NCBI GenBank assembly: GCA_900474095.1
Contig: UCOA01000001.1
Span: 1 to 64,000 of the forward strand
DNA length: 64,000 bases
Reading direction: 5' to 3'
From: Hyphomicrobiales bacterium
GTDB taxonomy: Bacteria > Pseudomonadota > Alphaproteobacteria > Rhizobiales > Rhizobiaceae
Shown: one piece after another, positions 9,379 through 17,870 of the stretch
Numbering within the stretch: the stretch's first letter is position 1
Layout: each line of letters begins with the position of its first letter
Made by a program: the position numbers and the translations under genes
Notes under the pieces: generated by a model
Seen by the model: only the letters and a program-made list of their open reading frames with translations
Told to the model about the DNA's origin: nothing
Databases searched by the model: none

Positions 9379-10434
9379 TTGATCCCGGCAGCAAAAAATC
9401 CTGCGCTTGAACTCCGCCATGTAAGCCGCCGGTTTGGGGCAACCGTTGCACTCGACGACGTGTCGCTGGCGATCGGCTCCGGCGAGATCATCTGTCTCGT
9501 CGGCCGTTCCGGTTGCGGGAAATCGACATTGCTGAGAATGATCGCAGGCGTTGATACGATCGATGCTGGCCTTATCCTGCTGAGCGGAGACGAAGTTTCG
9601 GGGCCTTCAGCGTTCGTGGAGCCGGAGGACCGCAAGATCGGTTTTGTTTTCCAGGACTACGCTCTCTTTCCTCATCTGACTGTTGAGCAGAACATCCTGT
9701 TCGGTCTCAAGGGCCGGCCGAAAGAGACTGTCGCTGACAGGGTAGCCGAAATTCTTGATCATATCGGCATAGAGCATCTGAGAACGCGGTATCCGCACAT
9801 GCTGTCGGGCGGCGAACAGCAACGTGCTGCTCTGGCCCGCGCCTTGGCGCCCCGGCCGCATATCTTGTTGATGGACGAGCCGTTTTCCAACCTGGATCGC
9901 GGCCTGCGGGACAGGGTTCGCGACGAAACGCTTTCGCTTCTGAAAAATCTCGGCACGACGGTCGTCATGGTCACTCATGACCCGGAAGAAGCCCTTTCGG
10001 CGGGCGACAGGGTTGTCTTGATGAGGGCCGGCCGGATCGTCCAGACCGGGTCTGGCTATGACCTGCACGACCGGCCCGTGAACCCCTATGCCGCTGAGTT
10101 CTTCTGCGCCTTCAACAAGGTTCCCGGCGTCTACCGCCAAGGTTATGTCGAAACTGCGATTGGCCGGTTTGCGCACAGGCTGGATCTCAACGAAGACAGC
10201 CCCGCCACACTCTACATCCGCCCGCAGGGAATTTCGCTGTCGCGTGAGCCCGCCGATCTTTGCGGGCGCGTGCATAGCCGTGTGTTCCTAGGTGACGTGG
10301 AACAGCTCGCCGTCAAGGTGGAGGGTTTGGAACAGCCGCTTCTGGTTCGAACGATGCAGCGTCTGGCGGCCGGCACGGACACAGTCGGTTTGGTTATCTC
10401 GCCGGAGAGCTGCCTGGCATTCGCGGCTGAATGA
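9379..10434 (+). CDS. Fe(3+)-type ABC transporter ATP-binding protein (FbpC-like)
   Basis: A 351-residue ATPase. Walker A GRSGCGKST, signature LSGGEQQR, Walker B ILLMDEP and the switch VTHD are all present, with a C-terminal TOBE-like region typical of FbpC/PotA-type importers. TTG 9379 is chosen because GGAGG sits five bases upstream; an ATG at 9286 lies upstream of the IRO-like box and has no ribosome site. It is the first gene of ATPase, binding protein, permease. The ATPase powers uptake at the inner membrane. Iron as substrate is inferred from the binding protein. Confidence 0.88.
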   Translation: MIPAAKNPALELRHVSRRFGATVALDDVSLAIGSGEIICLVGRSGCGKSTLLRMIAGVDTIDAGLILLSGDEVSGPSAFVEPEDRKIGFVFQDYALFPHLTVEQNILFGLKGRPKETVADRVAEILDHIGIEHLRTRYPHMLSGGEQQRAALARALAPRPHILLMDEPFSNLDRGLRDRVRDETLSLLKNLGTTVVMVTHDPEEALSAGDRVVLMRAGRIVQTGSGYDLHDRPVNPYAAEFFCAFNKVPGVYRQGYVETAIGRFAHRLDLNEDSPATLYIRPQGISLSREPADLCGRVHSRVFLGDVEQLAVKVEGLEQPLLVRTMQRLAAGTDTVGLVISPESCLAFAAE

Positions 10435-10556
10435 GCAGGGACTGGCGGGCCGGCATCAGGCCCGAGCGATCATTTACGGTAAAGTCCTCTTGCTAAACTT
10501 GACCTTCCTACTCCAATAATGCTCGACAGCATGAAACAGTTCTTCTGGAGGATAAA

Positions 10557-11579
10557 GTGACCACGTTGACCATCGCAAAATCCGTACTGCTTTCTACCAC
10601 CTTGCTGCTCAGCACGGGTGCCGCGTCGGCCGCGGAGCTCAATATCTACACCACGCGCGAGCCTGGCCTGATCCAGCCGCTGCTGGACGCCTTCACCGCA
10701 GCAACTGGAACCAAAGTCAACACGGTCTTCCTCAAGGATGGCTTGGTCGAGCGTCTCGCGGCCGAGGGCGAAAGCTCGCCGGCCGATATCCTGATGACCG
10801 TGGATGCGGGAAATCTCGTCGATCTGGTCGAGAAGGGCGTCACCCAGCCGGTGGAATCCACTGTCCTGACGGAATCCATTCCGCAGCAGTTGCGCGATGC
10901 AAAAGGCAACTGGTTTTCACTCTCCATGCGCGCCCGCGTCGTCTATGCGGCGAAGGATCTCGATCTTCAAGCCCTCAACTACGAAGACTTGGCCGATCCG
11001 AAATGGAAGGGCAAGATCTGCATTCGCTCGGGCCAGCATCCGTATAACACCGCACTCTTTGCCGACTACATCGCCCATCATGGCGCGGAAGAGACAGAGA
11101 AATGGCTCTCCGGCGTCAAGGATAACCTGGCCCGCAAGGCAGCCGGCGGCGACCGCGACGGCGCCAAGGATATTGCCGGCGGCATTTGCGATATCGCCAT
11201 TGCCAATTCCTACTATGTCGGCCTGATGCGCTCGGGCAAGGGCGGCGAGGAACAGGCAGCCTGGGGCAACGCCATCAAGGTCATCCTGCCGACTTTCAAG
11301 GACGGCGGGACGCAGGTCAACGTCAGCGGTGCGGCCGTCGCAAAACATGCGCCGAACAAGGCGGAGGCCGTAAAGCTGCTGGAGTACCTCGTGTCGGACG
11401 AGGCCCAGAAGATCTATGCCGAAGCGAATTTCGAGTATCCGGTGAAGCCCGGTGCCGTAGCCGACCCTATCATTGCATCCTTCGGTGAACTGAAGATTGA
11501 TCCCAAACCTTTGACGGAAATCGTCAGCCATCGTAAGCAGGCAAGCGAACTGGTCGACAAGGTCGGCTTCGACAACTGA
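10557..11579 (+). CDS. Fe(3+) ABC transporter substrate-binding protein (FbpA/FutA-like)
   Basis: A 340-residue periplasmic protein with GTG start 10557 preceded by GGAGG. The N-terminus is a signal peptide ending at an Ala-rich site (ASAAE near residue 25). The mature protein starts ELNIYTTREP, the usual opening of class II iron-binding proteins, and contains NSYYVG, the paired tyrosines that bind ferric iron in FbpA/FutA. It sits 122 bases after the ATPase and 65 before the permease, with a hairpin on the permease side. Iron specificity is well supported by the Tyr pair but not proven. Confidence 0.9.
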   Translation: MTTLTIAKSVLLSTTLLLSTGAASAAELNIYTTREPGLIQPLLDAFTAATGTKVNTVFLKDGLVERLAAEGESSPADILMTVDAGNLVDLVEKGVTQPVESTVLTESIPQQLRDAKGNWFSLSMRARVVYAAKDLDLQALNYEDLADPKWKGKICIRSGQHPYNTALFADYIAHHGAEETEKWLSGVKDNLARKAAGGDRDGAKDIAGGICDIAIANSYYVGLMRSGKGGEEQAAWGNAIKVILPTFKDGGTQVNVSGAAVAKHAPNKAEAVKLLEYLVSDEAQKIYAEANFEYPVKPGAVADPIIASFGELKIDPKPLTEIVSHRKQASELVDKVGFDN

Positions 11580-11591
11580 AAACAGCAAGGG

Positions 11592-11610
11592 GCCCGCAGT
11601 GAATGCGGGC
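11592..11610 (+). terminator. Intercistronic stem-loop after the iron-binding protein gene
   Basis: GCCCGC-agtgaat-GCGGGC forms a 6-bp stem just after the binding-protein stop. No T-run follows, so it is more likely an attenuating or RNA-stabilising hairpin that keeps binding-protein mRNA above permease mRNA than a full terminator. Confidence 0.5.
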
Positions 11611-11644
11611 GCCTTCCTGTCGCCGACGAAATGGATTGTCCTTG

Positions 11645-13306
11645 ATGACCAGCGCCGCACGAAGCCGGCACCGGCGCTCCACTGGGTCCAGGTGGCTGGT
11701 CTGCGCGGGCACCATTGCCGGTTTCGTCCTGCTGCCGTTCCTGGCGCTGTTGCTGCAGGCGGTGCAGGGATCCGCGGGACTGTGGTCTCATCTCATCTCC
11801 ACCGTTCTGCCTGTTGCCTTGAGAGATACGGTTATCCTTCTCTCCGGTGTCGGCCTGATCGCTGCCGTTGTCGGAACGACGACGGCCTGGCTTGTCACCG
11901 CCTACACCTTTCCGGGGCGGCGGGCGCTCGAATGGGCGCTGCTGCTGCCTCTTGCGGTGCCGACCTATATCATCGCCTATGCCTATCTCGACATCCTGCA
12001 TCCGATAGGGCCCGTGCAGGGGGCAGTGCGATGGCTGCTTGGCTATTCCAGCCCAAGAGAATTTCGCCTGCCGGATTTGCGCTCGATGACGGGCTGCATC
12101 CTGCTTCTCGGTTTTGTGCTCTATCCTTATGTCTACATTCCGGTGCGGGCGATGTTTCTGACGCAGTCCGCCAATCTGATAGAAGCTGCAAGAACACTCG
12201 GCATTCCCCGGCGCGCGATCTTCTGGCGCGTTGCCCTGCCGCTGGCGCGGCCCGCGGTTGCTGTCGGCGTCAGTCTCGCGCTGATGGAAGCGCTCAACGA
12301 TATCGGCGCCTCCGAGTTTCTCGGCGTCAGGACCCTGACCGTGTCGATCTATACCACCTGGGTCACCCGGTCCGATCTGCCGGGGGCAGCACAGATCGCT
12401 TTGGCGTTGCTTGCGATCGTCGTCGTTCTGGTGGCGTCGGAACGATGGGCAAGAGGAAAGCAGCGCTACTCGTCAAGCGCGCAGCGCAATCGCGCCTTCG
12501 AACCCCGCCGCGTTTCTCCGGCAAAAGGGCTGCTCCTGTTTGCCACAGGGCTTTTGCCCATTCTTGTGGGCTTCGCAGCTCCGGCGGCCTATCTCGTCGT
12601 CGAAGCCTGGAAAAGAGTAGAGTTTGCAGGGCTTTCGCCGCGGTTCCTCATCGAAGCTGTCAACACGATCGGCCTGGCGTCCTTTGCGACAGTCATGACG
12701 ATCCTTTCCGGCCTGCTTGTCGCTTATGCCGGCCGTCTGCGTCCCGGTGCGGCATCGGCGTGGTTTCTCCGGCTCTCGACGCTCGGCTACGCCGCTCCCG
12801 GTACGGTCGTCGCGATCGGAATCCTCATCGTTCTTGGGACATTTGACCGCCTCATCGATCGCACGGCGACTTCCTGGTTCGGCATCTCAACCGGCTTGGT
12901 GGTGATGGGTTCGAGCGCAGCGCTGCTCTATGCCTACACGGTGCGCTTTCTTGCCATCTCGGCGGGCGGCATAGAGGCGGGGCTTTCACGCATTCCCCTC
13001 TCCTTCGATCATGCTGCCCGGACCTTGGGTCAGTCGAAGACAGGTACTTTCCGGTATATCCATCTGCCGCTGTCGAAGGCAGCGATCACGGCTGCCGGCT
13101 TGCTGGTATTCGTCGATTGCGTCAAGGAGCTTCCCGCCACACTTTTACTGCGCCCGCTGAACGTCGAGACCTTCGCCACGCATCTCTATGGCGAGGCGGC
13201 GAGGGGCACCTATGAGGAGGCGTCCATCGCTGCTCTCGCCATTGTCGCCATCGGCATCCTGCCCGTCATCCTGCTGGCAAGGCTTGGTCGCGTCTCAAGC
13301 CCTTGA
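11645..13306 (+). CDS. Fe(3+) ABC transporter permease, fused double permease (FbpB-like)
   Basis: A 553-residue inner-membrane protein made of two binding-protein-dependent permease halves, each with about six membrane segments and an EAA-type loop ('EAARTLGIPRRAIFWRVALPLARP' in the first half, 'DHAARTLGQSKTGTFRYIHLPL' in the second). This duplicated arrangement is standard for FbpB/AfuB/SfuB. The start at 11645 lacks a strong ribosome site; an in-frame ATG at 11603 lies inside the preceding stem-loop. It completes the iron transporter and is convergent with the glutaredoxin/MauE gene 13 bases away. Confidence 0.88.
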   Translation: MTSAARSRHRRSTGSRWLVCAGTIAGFVLLPFLALLLQAVQGSAGLWSHLISTVLPVALRDTVILLSGVGLIAAVVGTTTAWLVTAYTFPGRRALEWALLLPLAVPTYIIAYAYLDILHPIGPVQGAVRWLLGYSSPREFRLPDLRSMTGCILLLGFVLYPYVYIPVRAMFLTQSANLIEAARTLGIPRRAIFWRVALPLARPAVAVGVSLALMEALNDIGASEFLGVRTLTVSIYTTWVTRSDLPGAAQIALALLAIVVVLVASERWARGKQRYSSSAQRNRAFEPRRVSPAKGLLLFATGLLPILVGFAAPAAYLVVEAWKRVEFAGLSPRFLIEAVNTIGLASFATVMTILSGLLVAYAGRLRPGAASAWFLRLSTLGYAAPGTVVAIGILIVLGTFDRLIDRTATSWFGISTGLVVMGSSAALLYAYTVRFLAISAGGIEAGLSRIPLSFDHAARTLGQSKTGTFRYIHLPLSKAAITAAGLLVFVDCVKELPATLLLRPLNVETFATHLYGEAARGTYEEASIAALAIVAIGILPVILLARLGRVSSP

Positions 13307-13319
13307 CGCGCGCCCATGC

Positions 13320-14099
13320 CTACATGGCATGGTCGGCGCCGTTGCCAGACAGCATTGCCGCCAGCATCCAGAGCGCCATGGCGACCATCATCAGGTTCTC
13401 GGTCAAGGAAACAAAACCGAGCGGTACGTTGCTGTCACCACCGACACAGGCGCATTTGAGCTCGCGCTTGTCGATATAGACCGCCTTGAATACCGAGACG
13501 GCCCCGATCGCGCCGATGAACAGCGCGACAGGAATCGAAATCCAGTTGAGGACACCGGCAATCATCAGGATACCCGCGCCGGCTTCCGCGAAGGGATAGA
13601 CATAGCTGTAGCGGACAAAGCGCTTTGCCAGCAGGTCGTAGTTGAGGAACATCGTCGAGAAACCCTCGATATTCTGAAGCTTCAAAATGGCAAGCACCGC
13701 CATCGTGAACGCGATGAACCACTCGGCCGCACGCACCGTGAATACGTCGCCATAGGCGGCATAGCTTGCGGCGAGCGCCATCAGGGCCGTGACGGCAAAC
13801 ACGGCGATGACGGGGCGATAGGTGACGGCTTTCGGATCGCGAACCGGTTTTCCAAGATGCTGGCGCACGTTGTCATAGCCGCCGATGCGCACGCCATTGA
13901 TGAAGGTTTGAGGGGTGGTCTTGACATTGTGCTCGGCCTTGAATGCGTCGGTTTCCTCGCGCGTGGTCAGCCACCGGTCGTCAACGGTATAACCTTCGCG
14001 CTGCAAGAGATCCTTGGTCTTCAGGCCATAGGGGCAGGTGTGGTTGTCCATGACCATCCGGTAGAGGGTGGCTTTTCTGGATAAGTGGTCAAGCATCAT
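13320..14099 (-). CDS. Glutaredoxin-MauE/DoxX-like membrane fusion protein
   Basis: A 259-residue protein. Residues ~1-80 are a glutaredoxin fold with a single-cysteine CPYG motif ('HTCPYGLKTK') plus TTPQTFI and GGYDN, the glutathione-binding segments. Residues ~85-255 carry about four to five hydrophobic segments like the MauE/DoxX redox membrane family, with a CACVGG motif near 'KRELKCACVGGDSN'. ATG 14099 is preferred because GAGAG lies upstream on the minus strand; 14111 is also in frame. It is divergent from a MerR regulator and transcribed from a mer-like promoter, which suggests induction by a metal or thiol stress. It may relay reductant across the membrane; substrate unknown. Confidence 0.78.
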   Translation of the reverse strand: MMLDHLSRKATLYRMVMDNHTCPYGLKTKDLLQREGYTVDDRWLTTREETDAFKAEHNVKTTPQTFINGVRIGGYDNVRQHLGKPVRDPKAVTYRPVIAVFAVTALMALAASYAAYGDVFTVRAAEWFIAFTMAVLAILKLQNIEGFSTMFLNYDLLAKRFVRYSYVYPFAEAGAGILMIAGVLNWISIPVALFIGAIGAVSVFKAVYIDKRELKCACVGGDSNVPLGFVSLTENLMMVAMALWMLAAMLSGNGADHAM

Positions 14100-14137
14100 G
14101 CAATCTCTCATTTCGCTTGGTTGGATCGATTGCTGGT

Positions 14138-14169
14138 ACTATAACATCCGTACCATGGTACGGAGTCAA
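14138..14169 (-). promoter_or_regulatory. MerR-type promoter/operator for the glutaredoxin-MauE gene
   Basis: Read on the minus strand: TTGACT (14164-14169), a 20-base spacer, then TATAGT (14138-14143); reading TTATAG instead gives 19 bases. The spacer contains the perfect 16-base dyad CCGTACCATGGTACGG (14148-14163). Over-long spacers carrying a dyad are the hallmark of MerR-activated promoters, and this dyad closely resembles the classic mer operator. Confidence 0.85.
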
Positions 14170-14172
14170 GCG

Positions 14173-14580
14173 ATGAAGAACATGACGATCGCGGGGCTTG
14201 CCCGCGAAGGCGGTGTCGGCGTCGAAACGGTCCGCTATTACCAGCGGCGAGGGCTGATCGGCACACCGGAGCGGACCGGCGGCCCCGGTCTCGGCGGCGG
14301 TATTCGACACTATAGCGAAGAGGATATCCGCCGCCTGCGCTTTATCCGTTCGGCCCAGACTGCGGGTTTTACCCTCGAGCAGATCGGAGAATTGCTGGAA
14401 CTGGACGCAAGCGAGGACCGCGTACGCGCCCGCGCCCTTGCCGCGGAGCGCATCGCGGCGCTCGACGCGAAGATCGCCGAACTGCAGACAGCGCGAGACT
14501 CGCTTCGCCGGCTCGCCCATGCCTGCAGCGCCACCTCAAATGGTCCGTGCCCCATCATTTCGGCCTTCGATCGCGAGTGA
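14173..14580 (+). CDS. MerR family transcriptional regulator
   Basis: A 135-residue regulator with an N-terminal MerR winged helix ('TIAGLAREGGVGVETVRYYQ'), a dimerisation helix, and a C-terminal HACSATSNGPCP segment. In mercury MerR the ligands are three cysteines. Here the C-terminal pair is present (seven residues apart rather than eight), but the Cys82-equivalent region reads LLELDASEDR with no Cys. A different metal, or a thiol signal, is therefore possible. ATG 14173 is chosen because an upstream ATG lies inside the operator dyad and CGGAG precedes 14173. It is divergent from its presumed target. Confidence 0.85.
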   Translation: MKNMTIAGLAREGGVGVETVRYYQRRGLIGTPERTGGPGLGGGIRHYSEEDIRRLRFIRSAQTAGFTLEQIGELLELDASEDRVRARALAAERIAALDAKIAELQTARDSLRRLAHACSATSNGPCPIISAFDRE

Positions 14581-14614
14581 CGGTGATAGAGCCAGCTGTT
14601 CGAACGACAATCCG

Positions 14615-15412
14615 TCACAAACCTGCGATTGCCTTCAGATCGTCGATCGCACCCGGCGCGGCGGCGAGCACCGGTGCGCCCTTGGTCAGGTGCCCGTCCT
14701 CGATGGGGAAGGGGTGAACCCAGCCGCCGGCTTCCTTGACAAGGCAATAGCCGGCAAGGCAGTCCCAGGCGTGCATATACGGTTCATAATAGCCGACGAG
14801 ACGCCCGGCGGCGACATAGGCCAGCATCAGCGCGCCGGAGCCGTTGCGGATGAAGGTGCCGCCCCCCTCGAGCAGCTTTTCGACCGTTTTTGCGACGGAG
14901 GCGGGCGTCACGTAGGTGTTCGAGCCGAGACCGGTCACGGCGTTGCGGATGGTGCGGGAAGGGTCGAGCTTGAGCGCGTTGCCGTTCAGTGTTGCGCCTA
15001 TGCCGCTGGCGCCGGCATAGAGTTCGTCATGGCAGGGCGCGCAGATGACGCCGATAACCGGCTCGCCCTTGTGAAGTACCGCAATCGATACGCACCAGTT
15101 CGGCATGCCGTTGACAAAGGGGCTGGTGCCGTCGATCGGATCGACCACCCAGGTGTAACCGGAATCGCCTGCGGCAAGACCGTATTCCTCTCCGAGGAAG
15201 CCGTCACCGGCATGAGCCTCGGCGACGCGGGCCCGGATCAGATTTTCCACTTCGCGATCGGCAATCGACACGACGTCCTGCAGGTCTCGCTTGGTTTCGA
15301 CCACAAGCGTTTCGCGCTGTTTGAAATAGCCGAGCGCGACAGCGCCCGCTTCCGTTGCGATGGCCTGCGCCAGCGCAAAACGCGCATCCAGCCCGAATGC
15401 CTGCGATGTCAT
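14615..15412 (-). CDS. Inositol monophosphatase family protein
   Basis: A 265-residue phosphatase of the IMPase/FBPase superfamily. Metal-binding motifs are visible: GEE, then 'WVVDPIDGTSPFVNG', and 'AWDCLAGYCLVKEAGG' near the C-terminus. Family members dephosphorylate myo-inositol phosphate, histidinol phosphate or PAP; the form here does not fix the substrate. The start at 15412 is chosen because GGAAGG lies upstream; longer frames exist but extend into low-quality coding sequence. It is convergent with the MerR gene. The upstream 230 bases (15413-15642) show nothing clear. Confidence 0.85.
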   Translation of the reverse strand: MTSQAFGLDARFALAQAIATEAGAVALGYFKQRETLVVETKRDLQDVVSIADREVENLIRARVAEAHAGDGFLGEEYGLAAGDSGYTWVVDPIDGTSPFVNGMPNWCVSIAVLHKGEPVIGVICAPCHDELYAGASGIGATLNGNALKLDPSRTIRNAVTGLGSNTYVTPASVAKTVEKLLEGGGTFIRNGSGALMLAYVAAGRLVGYYEPYMHAWDCLAGYCLVKEAGGWVHPFPIEDGHLTKGAPVLAAAPGAIDDLKAIAGL

Positions 15413-15642
15413 CGATCTGGTCCTTCCGATCGCCGTCATGATGTCTACTCGGATTCGAGGTTGTCGCAGGAAAATCCCCGACGTCAATGCCGTCTCCGTA
15501 GCAGCGATCTGCAATTGCGTGCAATTTGCCTCTGAAACAGCCTGCTCAACAAGGCCAATCTTGATAAAACGATCACAAAGCGTGTGAAGCGGGTGCCCGC
15601 CACACGCGGATCTCGCTCCCGGCCTGACGGCACGTCGCCGGA

Positions 15643-16326
15643 CTATTTTGCCGCAATTTTGAGATCGCCCGCCGATTGTGACTGCGGCCAACGCATCAAC
15701 GCTTCAGCTCCGGCGGCCGTCAGACCATAGATGCCCCTGTCGATACGCTCGAACCAGCCGTAAACATTGCCGCGCAGGATGTTTGCTGCTGTGGGCACTG
15801 CCGTTTTCAGGTCCTGCGGACGCAGCGGGCCGTTTTGCAGGCTAGCCGCACAGGCGAGTGCCTGCTGGCGATAGGCTGTCATGATCGGTGCTCTGGTGCT
15901 GCCGCCAACTGCCGGGTCACCCTTTCGGCGTTTGTGTTCGTCAACGAGGCGCGATCGCTTGCGGAGATTCTTGCGCGGCATTGATGCTACCGGGCTGACG
16001 ATGACGTCCACGGTGCCATTGTCGGCAACACCGAGCATGCCGAAGCCAAGCCGACGGCAAAGGTCGCGATAGCGGCGGTCGCTTTCGCGTCCTTTTCCCC
16101 TGGCCGAAACCCGGGCGGCAATCCACACCTCGTCGCTGGCCGGTGCCCTGTCGACGGCCTGAAGAATGAGTTCGAGATTGAAGCTGAGCTTCAGTTCGCA
16201 AATGACGACGACCGGCGGTTCGTTGGCGCTCAAGCCGACGATATCGCAGCCGGTGATTTCGCCCTTGACGCTGTAGCCGGCATCCTCGAGAAAGCGCTTG
16301 ATCGGCAGATAGAGCGTGGTTTCCAA
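15643..16326 (-). CDS. DUF2161 family putative PD-(D/E)XK-type phosphodiesterase
   Basis: A 227-residue protein with a TTG start preceded by GAGG at a good distance. The N-terminal half ('LYLPIKRFLEDAGYSVKGEITGCDIVGL', then 'VVICELKLSFN') has the layout of a PD-(D/E)XK nuclease core: an Asp in the GCDIVG strand followed by an ExK strand (ELK). The C-terminal half is basic with a winged-helix look ('RIDRGIYGLTAAG'). This matches what is called DUF2161, of unknown function. It lies 121 bases downstream of exonuclease III on the same strand, so a DNA-repair role is possible but unproven. Confidence 0.7.
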   Translation of the reverse strand: METTLYLPIKRFLEDAGYSVKGEITGCDIVGLSANEPPVVVICELKLSFNLELILQAVDRAPASDEVWIAARVSARGKGRESDRRYRDLCRRLGFGMLGVADNGTVDVIVSPVASMPRKNLRKRSRLVDEHKRRKGDPAVGGSTRAPIMTAYRQQALACAASLQNGPLRPQDLKTAVPTAANILRGNVYGWFERIDRGIYGLTAAGAEALMRWPQSQSAGDLKIAAK

Positions 16327-16447
16327 ATCAAGTCCTCAGTTGTTTCACGCGACGGTCTTTGCGCGTTTTGCGAATGAGATCAACGAAAGTGCGGAATTAT
16401 GTAGCAATGAAGTCCTCTGTTCTCCGTGCCAGTGGTATTGATGCGCT

Positions 16448-17221
16448 TTAGTTCGCCAACGTGATCCACGTGGGCGCATGGTCGCTTGCACCCTCCAGCC
16501 CTCGGGCATCCCGGTCAACGCCCGCGCCGCCCAGTCGGCGCTTCAGTTTCCTGCTCAAGAGGATGTGATCGAGACGCAGGCCCGCGTCGCGCTCCCATCG
16601 GTTCCGGCGATAGTCCCAGAACGTATAGATTGCGCCTTCGGGATGGACTTTACGAAGCGCATCGAGCCAGCCCTGATCGAGAAGGCGCCGGAACGCGTCG
16701 CGGCTCCCTTGCTGGACGAGCGCGTTGTTGTCGTAAGACCGGGTGGGATAGATGTCCCGCGGTTCCGGAACGACGTTGTAATCCCCGGCAAGGACCACCG
16801 GCAGGCCCGTCGCAAACAGCTCCGCGGCATGAATTGCAAGGCGATCGTGCCAGGCAAGTTTGTAGTCGTATTTCGGGCCAGGCTGCGGATTCCCGTTGGG
16901 CGCATAGAGCGAGGCGATCAGGATGCCGTTGACCGCCGCCTCGATATAGCGGCCCTGCGTATCGGACGGATCGCCGGGTAGTTCGGCGCGGGTCATGATC
17001 GGTTCGCGATCCCGCGCCAAAATCGCAACCCCGTTCCAGCTCGACTGTCCACGCCAGACCGCGCCGTAGCCCGCGGCCTCTAGCGCCGTCTTGGGGAACT
17101 GCCCGTCGGTTGCCTTGAGCTCTTGGAGGCAGACGACATCGGGCCTGGATGCGTTCAACCAATCGAGCAGATTGTCGAGCCTTCGGTTGATGCCATTGAC
17201 GTTGAAGGTCGCGATCTTCAT
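16448..17221 (-). CDS. xthA: Exodeoxyribonuclease III (AP endonuclease)
   Basis: A 257-residue ExoIII-family enzyme. Catalytic motifs in order: MKIATFNVNGI at the start, LQELK, the GDYN motif in 'VVLAGDYNVVPEPRDIYPT', LDHIL and the terminal SDHAP. The enzyme incises abasic sites and removes 3' blocking groups with a divalent metal. The start follows the upstream hydrolase stop by six bases, so it is probably the last gene of the ligD-ku cluster. In that setting it may clean DNA ends before joining. Confidence 0.93.
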   Translation of the reverse strand: MKIATFNVNGINRRLDNLLDWLNASRPDVVCLQELKATDGQFPKTALEAAGYGAVWRGQSSWNGVAILARDREPIMTRAELPGDPSDTQGRYIEAAVNGILIASLYAPNGNPQPGPKYDYKLAWHDRLAIHAAELFATGLPVVLAGDYNVVPEPRDIYPTRSYDNNALVQQGSRDAFRRLLDQGWLDALRKVHPEGAIYTFWDYRRNRWERDAGLRLDHILLSRKLKRRLGGAGVDRDARGLEGASDHAPTWITLAN

Positions 17222-17227
17222 GCGGCG

Positions 17228-17869
17228 TCAGCGCGCTAGCCTGCCGGCCCACGCCGCCACCGCCTCGGCCATGGTCGTCAGGTGATCGGTGGCCGAGAAA
17301 CCGGAGACGCTCTTGCGAGGCTTGAGGTCATGGTCGCCGTCCTCTAGCCAGAGAATTTCGATTCTGTCCGACAGCGCATAGCCCGCAACTTCTTGCTTGG
17401 TGCCGAACTCGTCACGCGTCCCCTGGCAAATCAATGTCGGTGTCGTCAGCCCGACGAGATGCTTTGTACGGAGTTGTTCCGGCCTGCCGGGAGGGTGAAA
17501 TGGGTAGCCGAGGCAAAGAAGCCCGGTGATTTTCCCCGCCGTATGAAGATCGTCGGCAATCATGCTCGCAACCCGTCCGCCCATCGACTTGCCGCCGATA
17601 ATGAGCGGGCCGTCTGCGGCGAGTTCAGCGACGGCCGCCCTATACTCCGGATTAAGAGTTTCCGCGCGGGGCGGTGGCTTGCGGCCCTCCGTTGAGCGGC
17701 GGGCCGCCATGTAATTGAATTCGAAACGGGCGACGCGAAAACCGACCTCGGCAAGAGCCTTGGCGGCCGCGGTCATTGACGCGGAATCCATCGGCGCCCC
17801 GGCGCCATGGGCAAACAGGATCGTGATGGTGGCATCGATCGGCCCGTCGAACAGAAATCGCTCGCCCAT
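17228..17869 (-). CDS. Alpha/beta hydrolase of the KANL3/Tex30-like group
   Basis: A 213-residue small hydrolase. 'ITILFAHGAGAPMDS' is the oxyanion-side HGAG motif, GGKSMGGR the nucleophile elbow (Ser in GKSMG), with a C-terminal acid and 'DGDHDLKPRK' providing His. This pattern matches the dienelactone-hydrolase-like proteins grouped with human KANL3/TEX30, whose substrates are unknown. The start at 17869 follows the upstream stop as TGAGATG, indicating translational coupling with the BRCT/TPR gene. Its role in an end-joining operon is unclear. Confidence 0.8.
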   Translation of the reverse strand: MGERFLFDGPIDATITILFAHGAGAPMDSASMTAAAKALAEVGFRVARFEFNYMAARRSTEGRKPPPRAETLNPEYRAAVAELAADGPLIIGGKSMGGRVASMIADDLHTAGKITGLLCLGYPFHPPGRPEQLRTKHLVGLTTPTLICQGTRDEFGTKQEVAGYALSDRIEILWLEDGDHDLKPRKSVSGFSATDHLTTMAEAVAAWAGRLAR

Positions 17870-17870
17870 C

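Noticed and set aside
11599-12846. Plus-strand frame (415 codons) overlapping the iron permease
   Set aside because: Out of frame with the permease, which has membrane helices and EAA loops; the shadow frame is rich in Arg, Cys and Ser.
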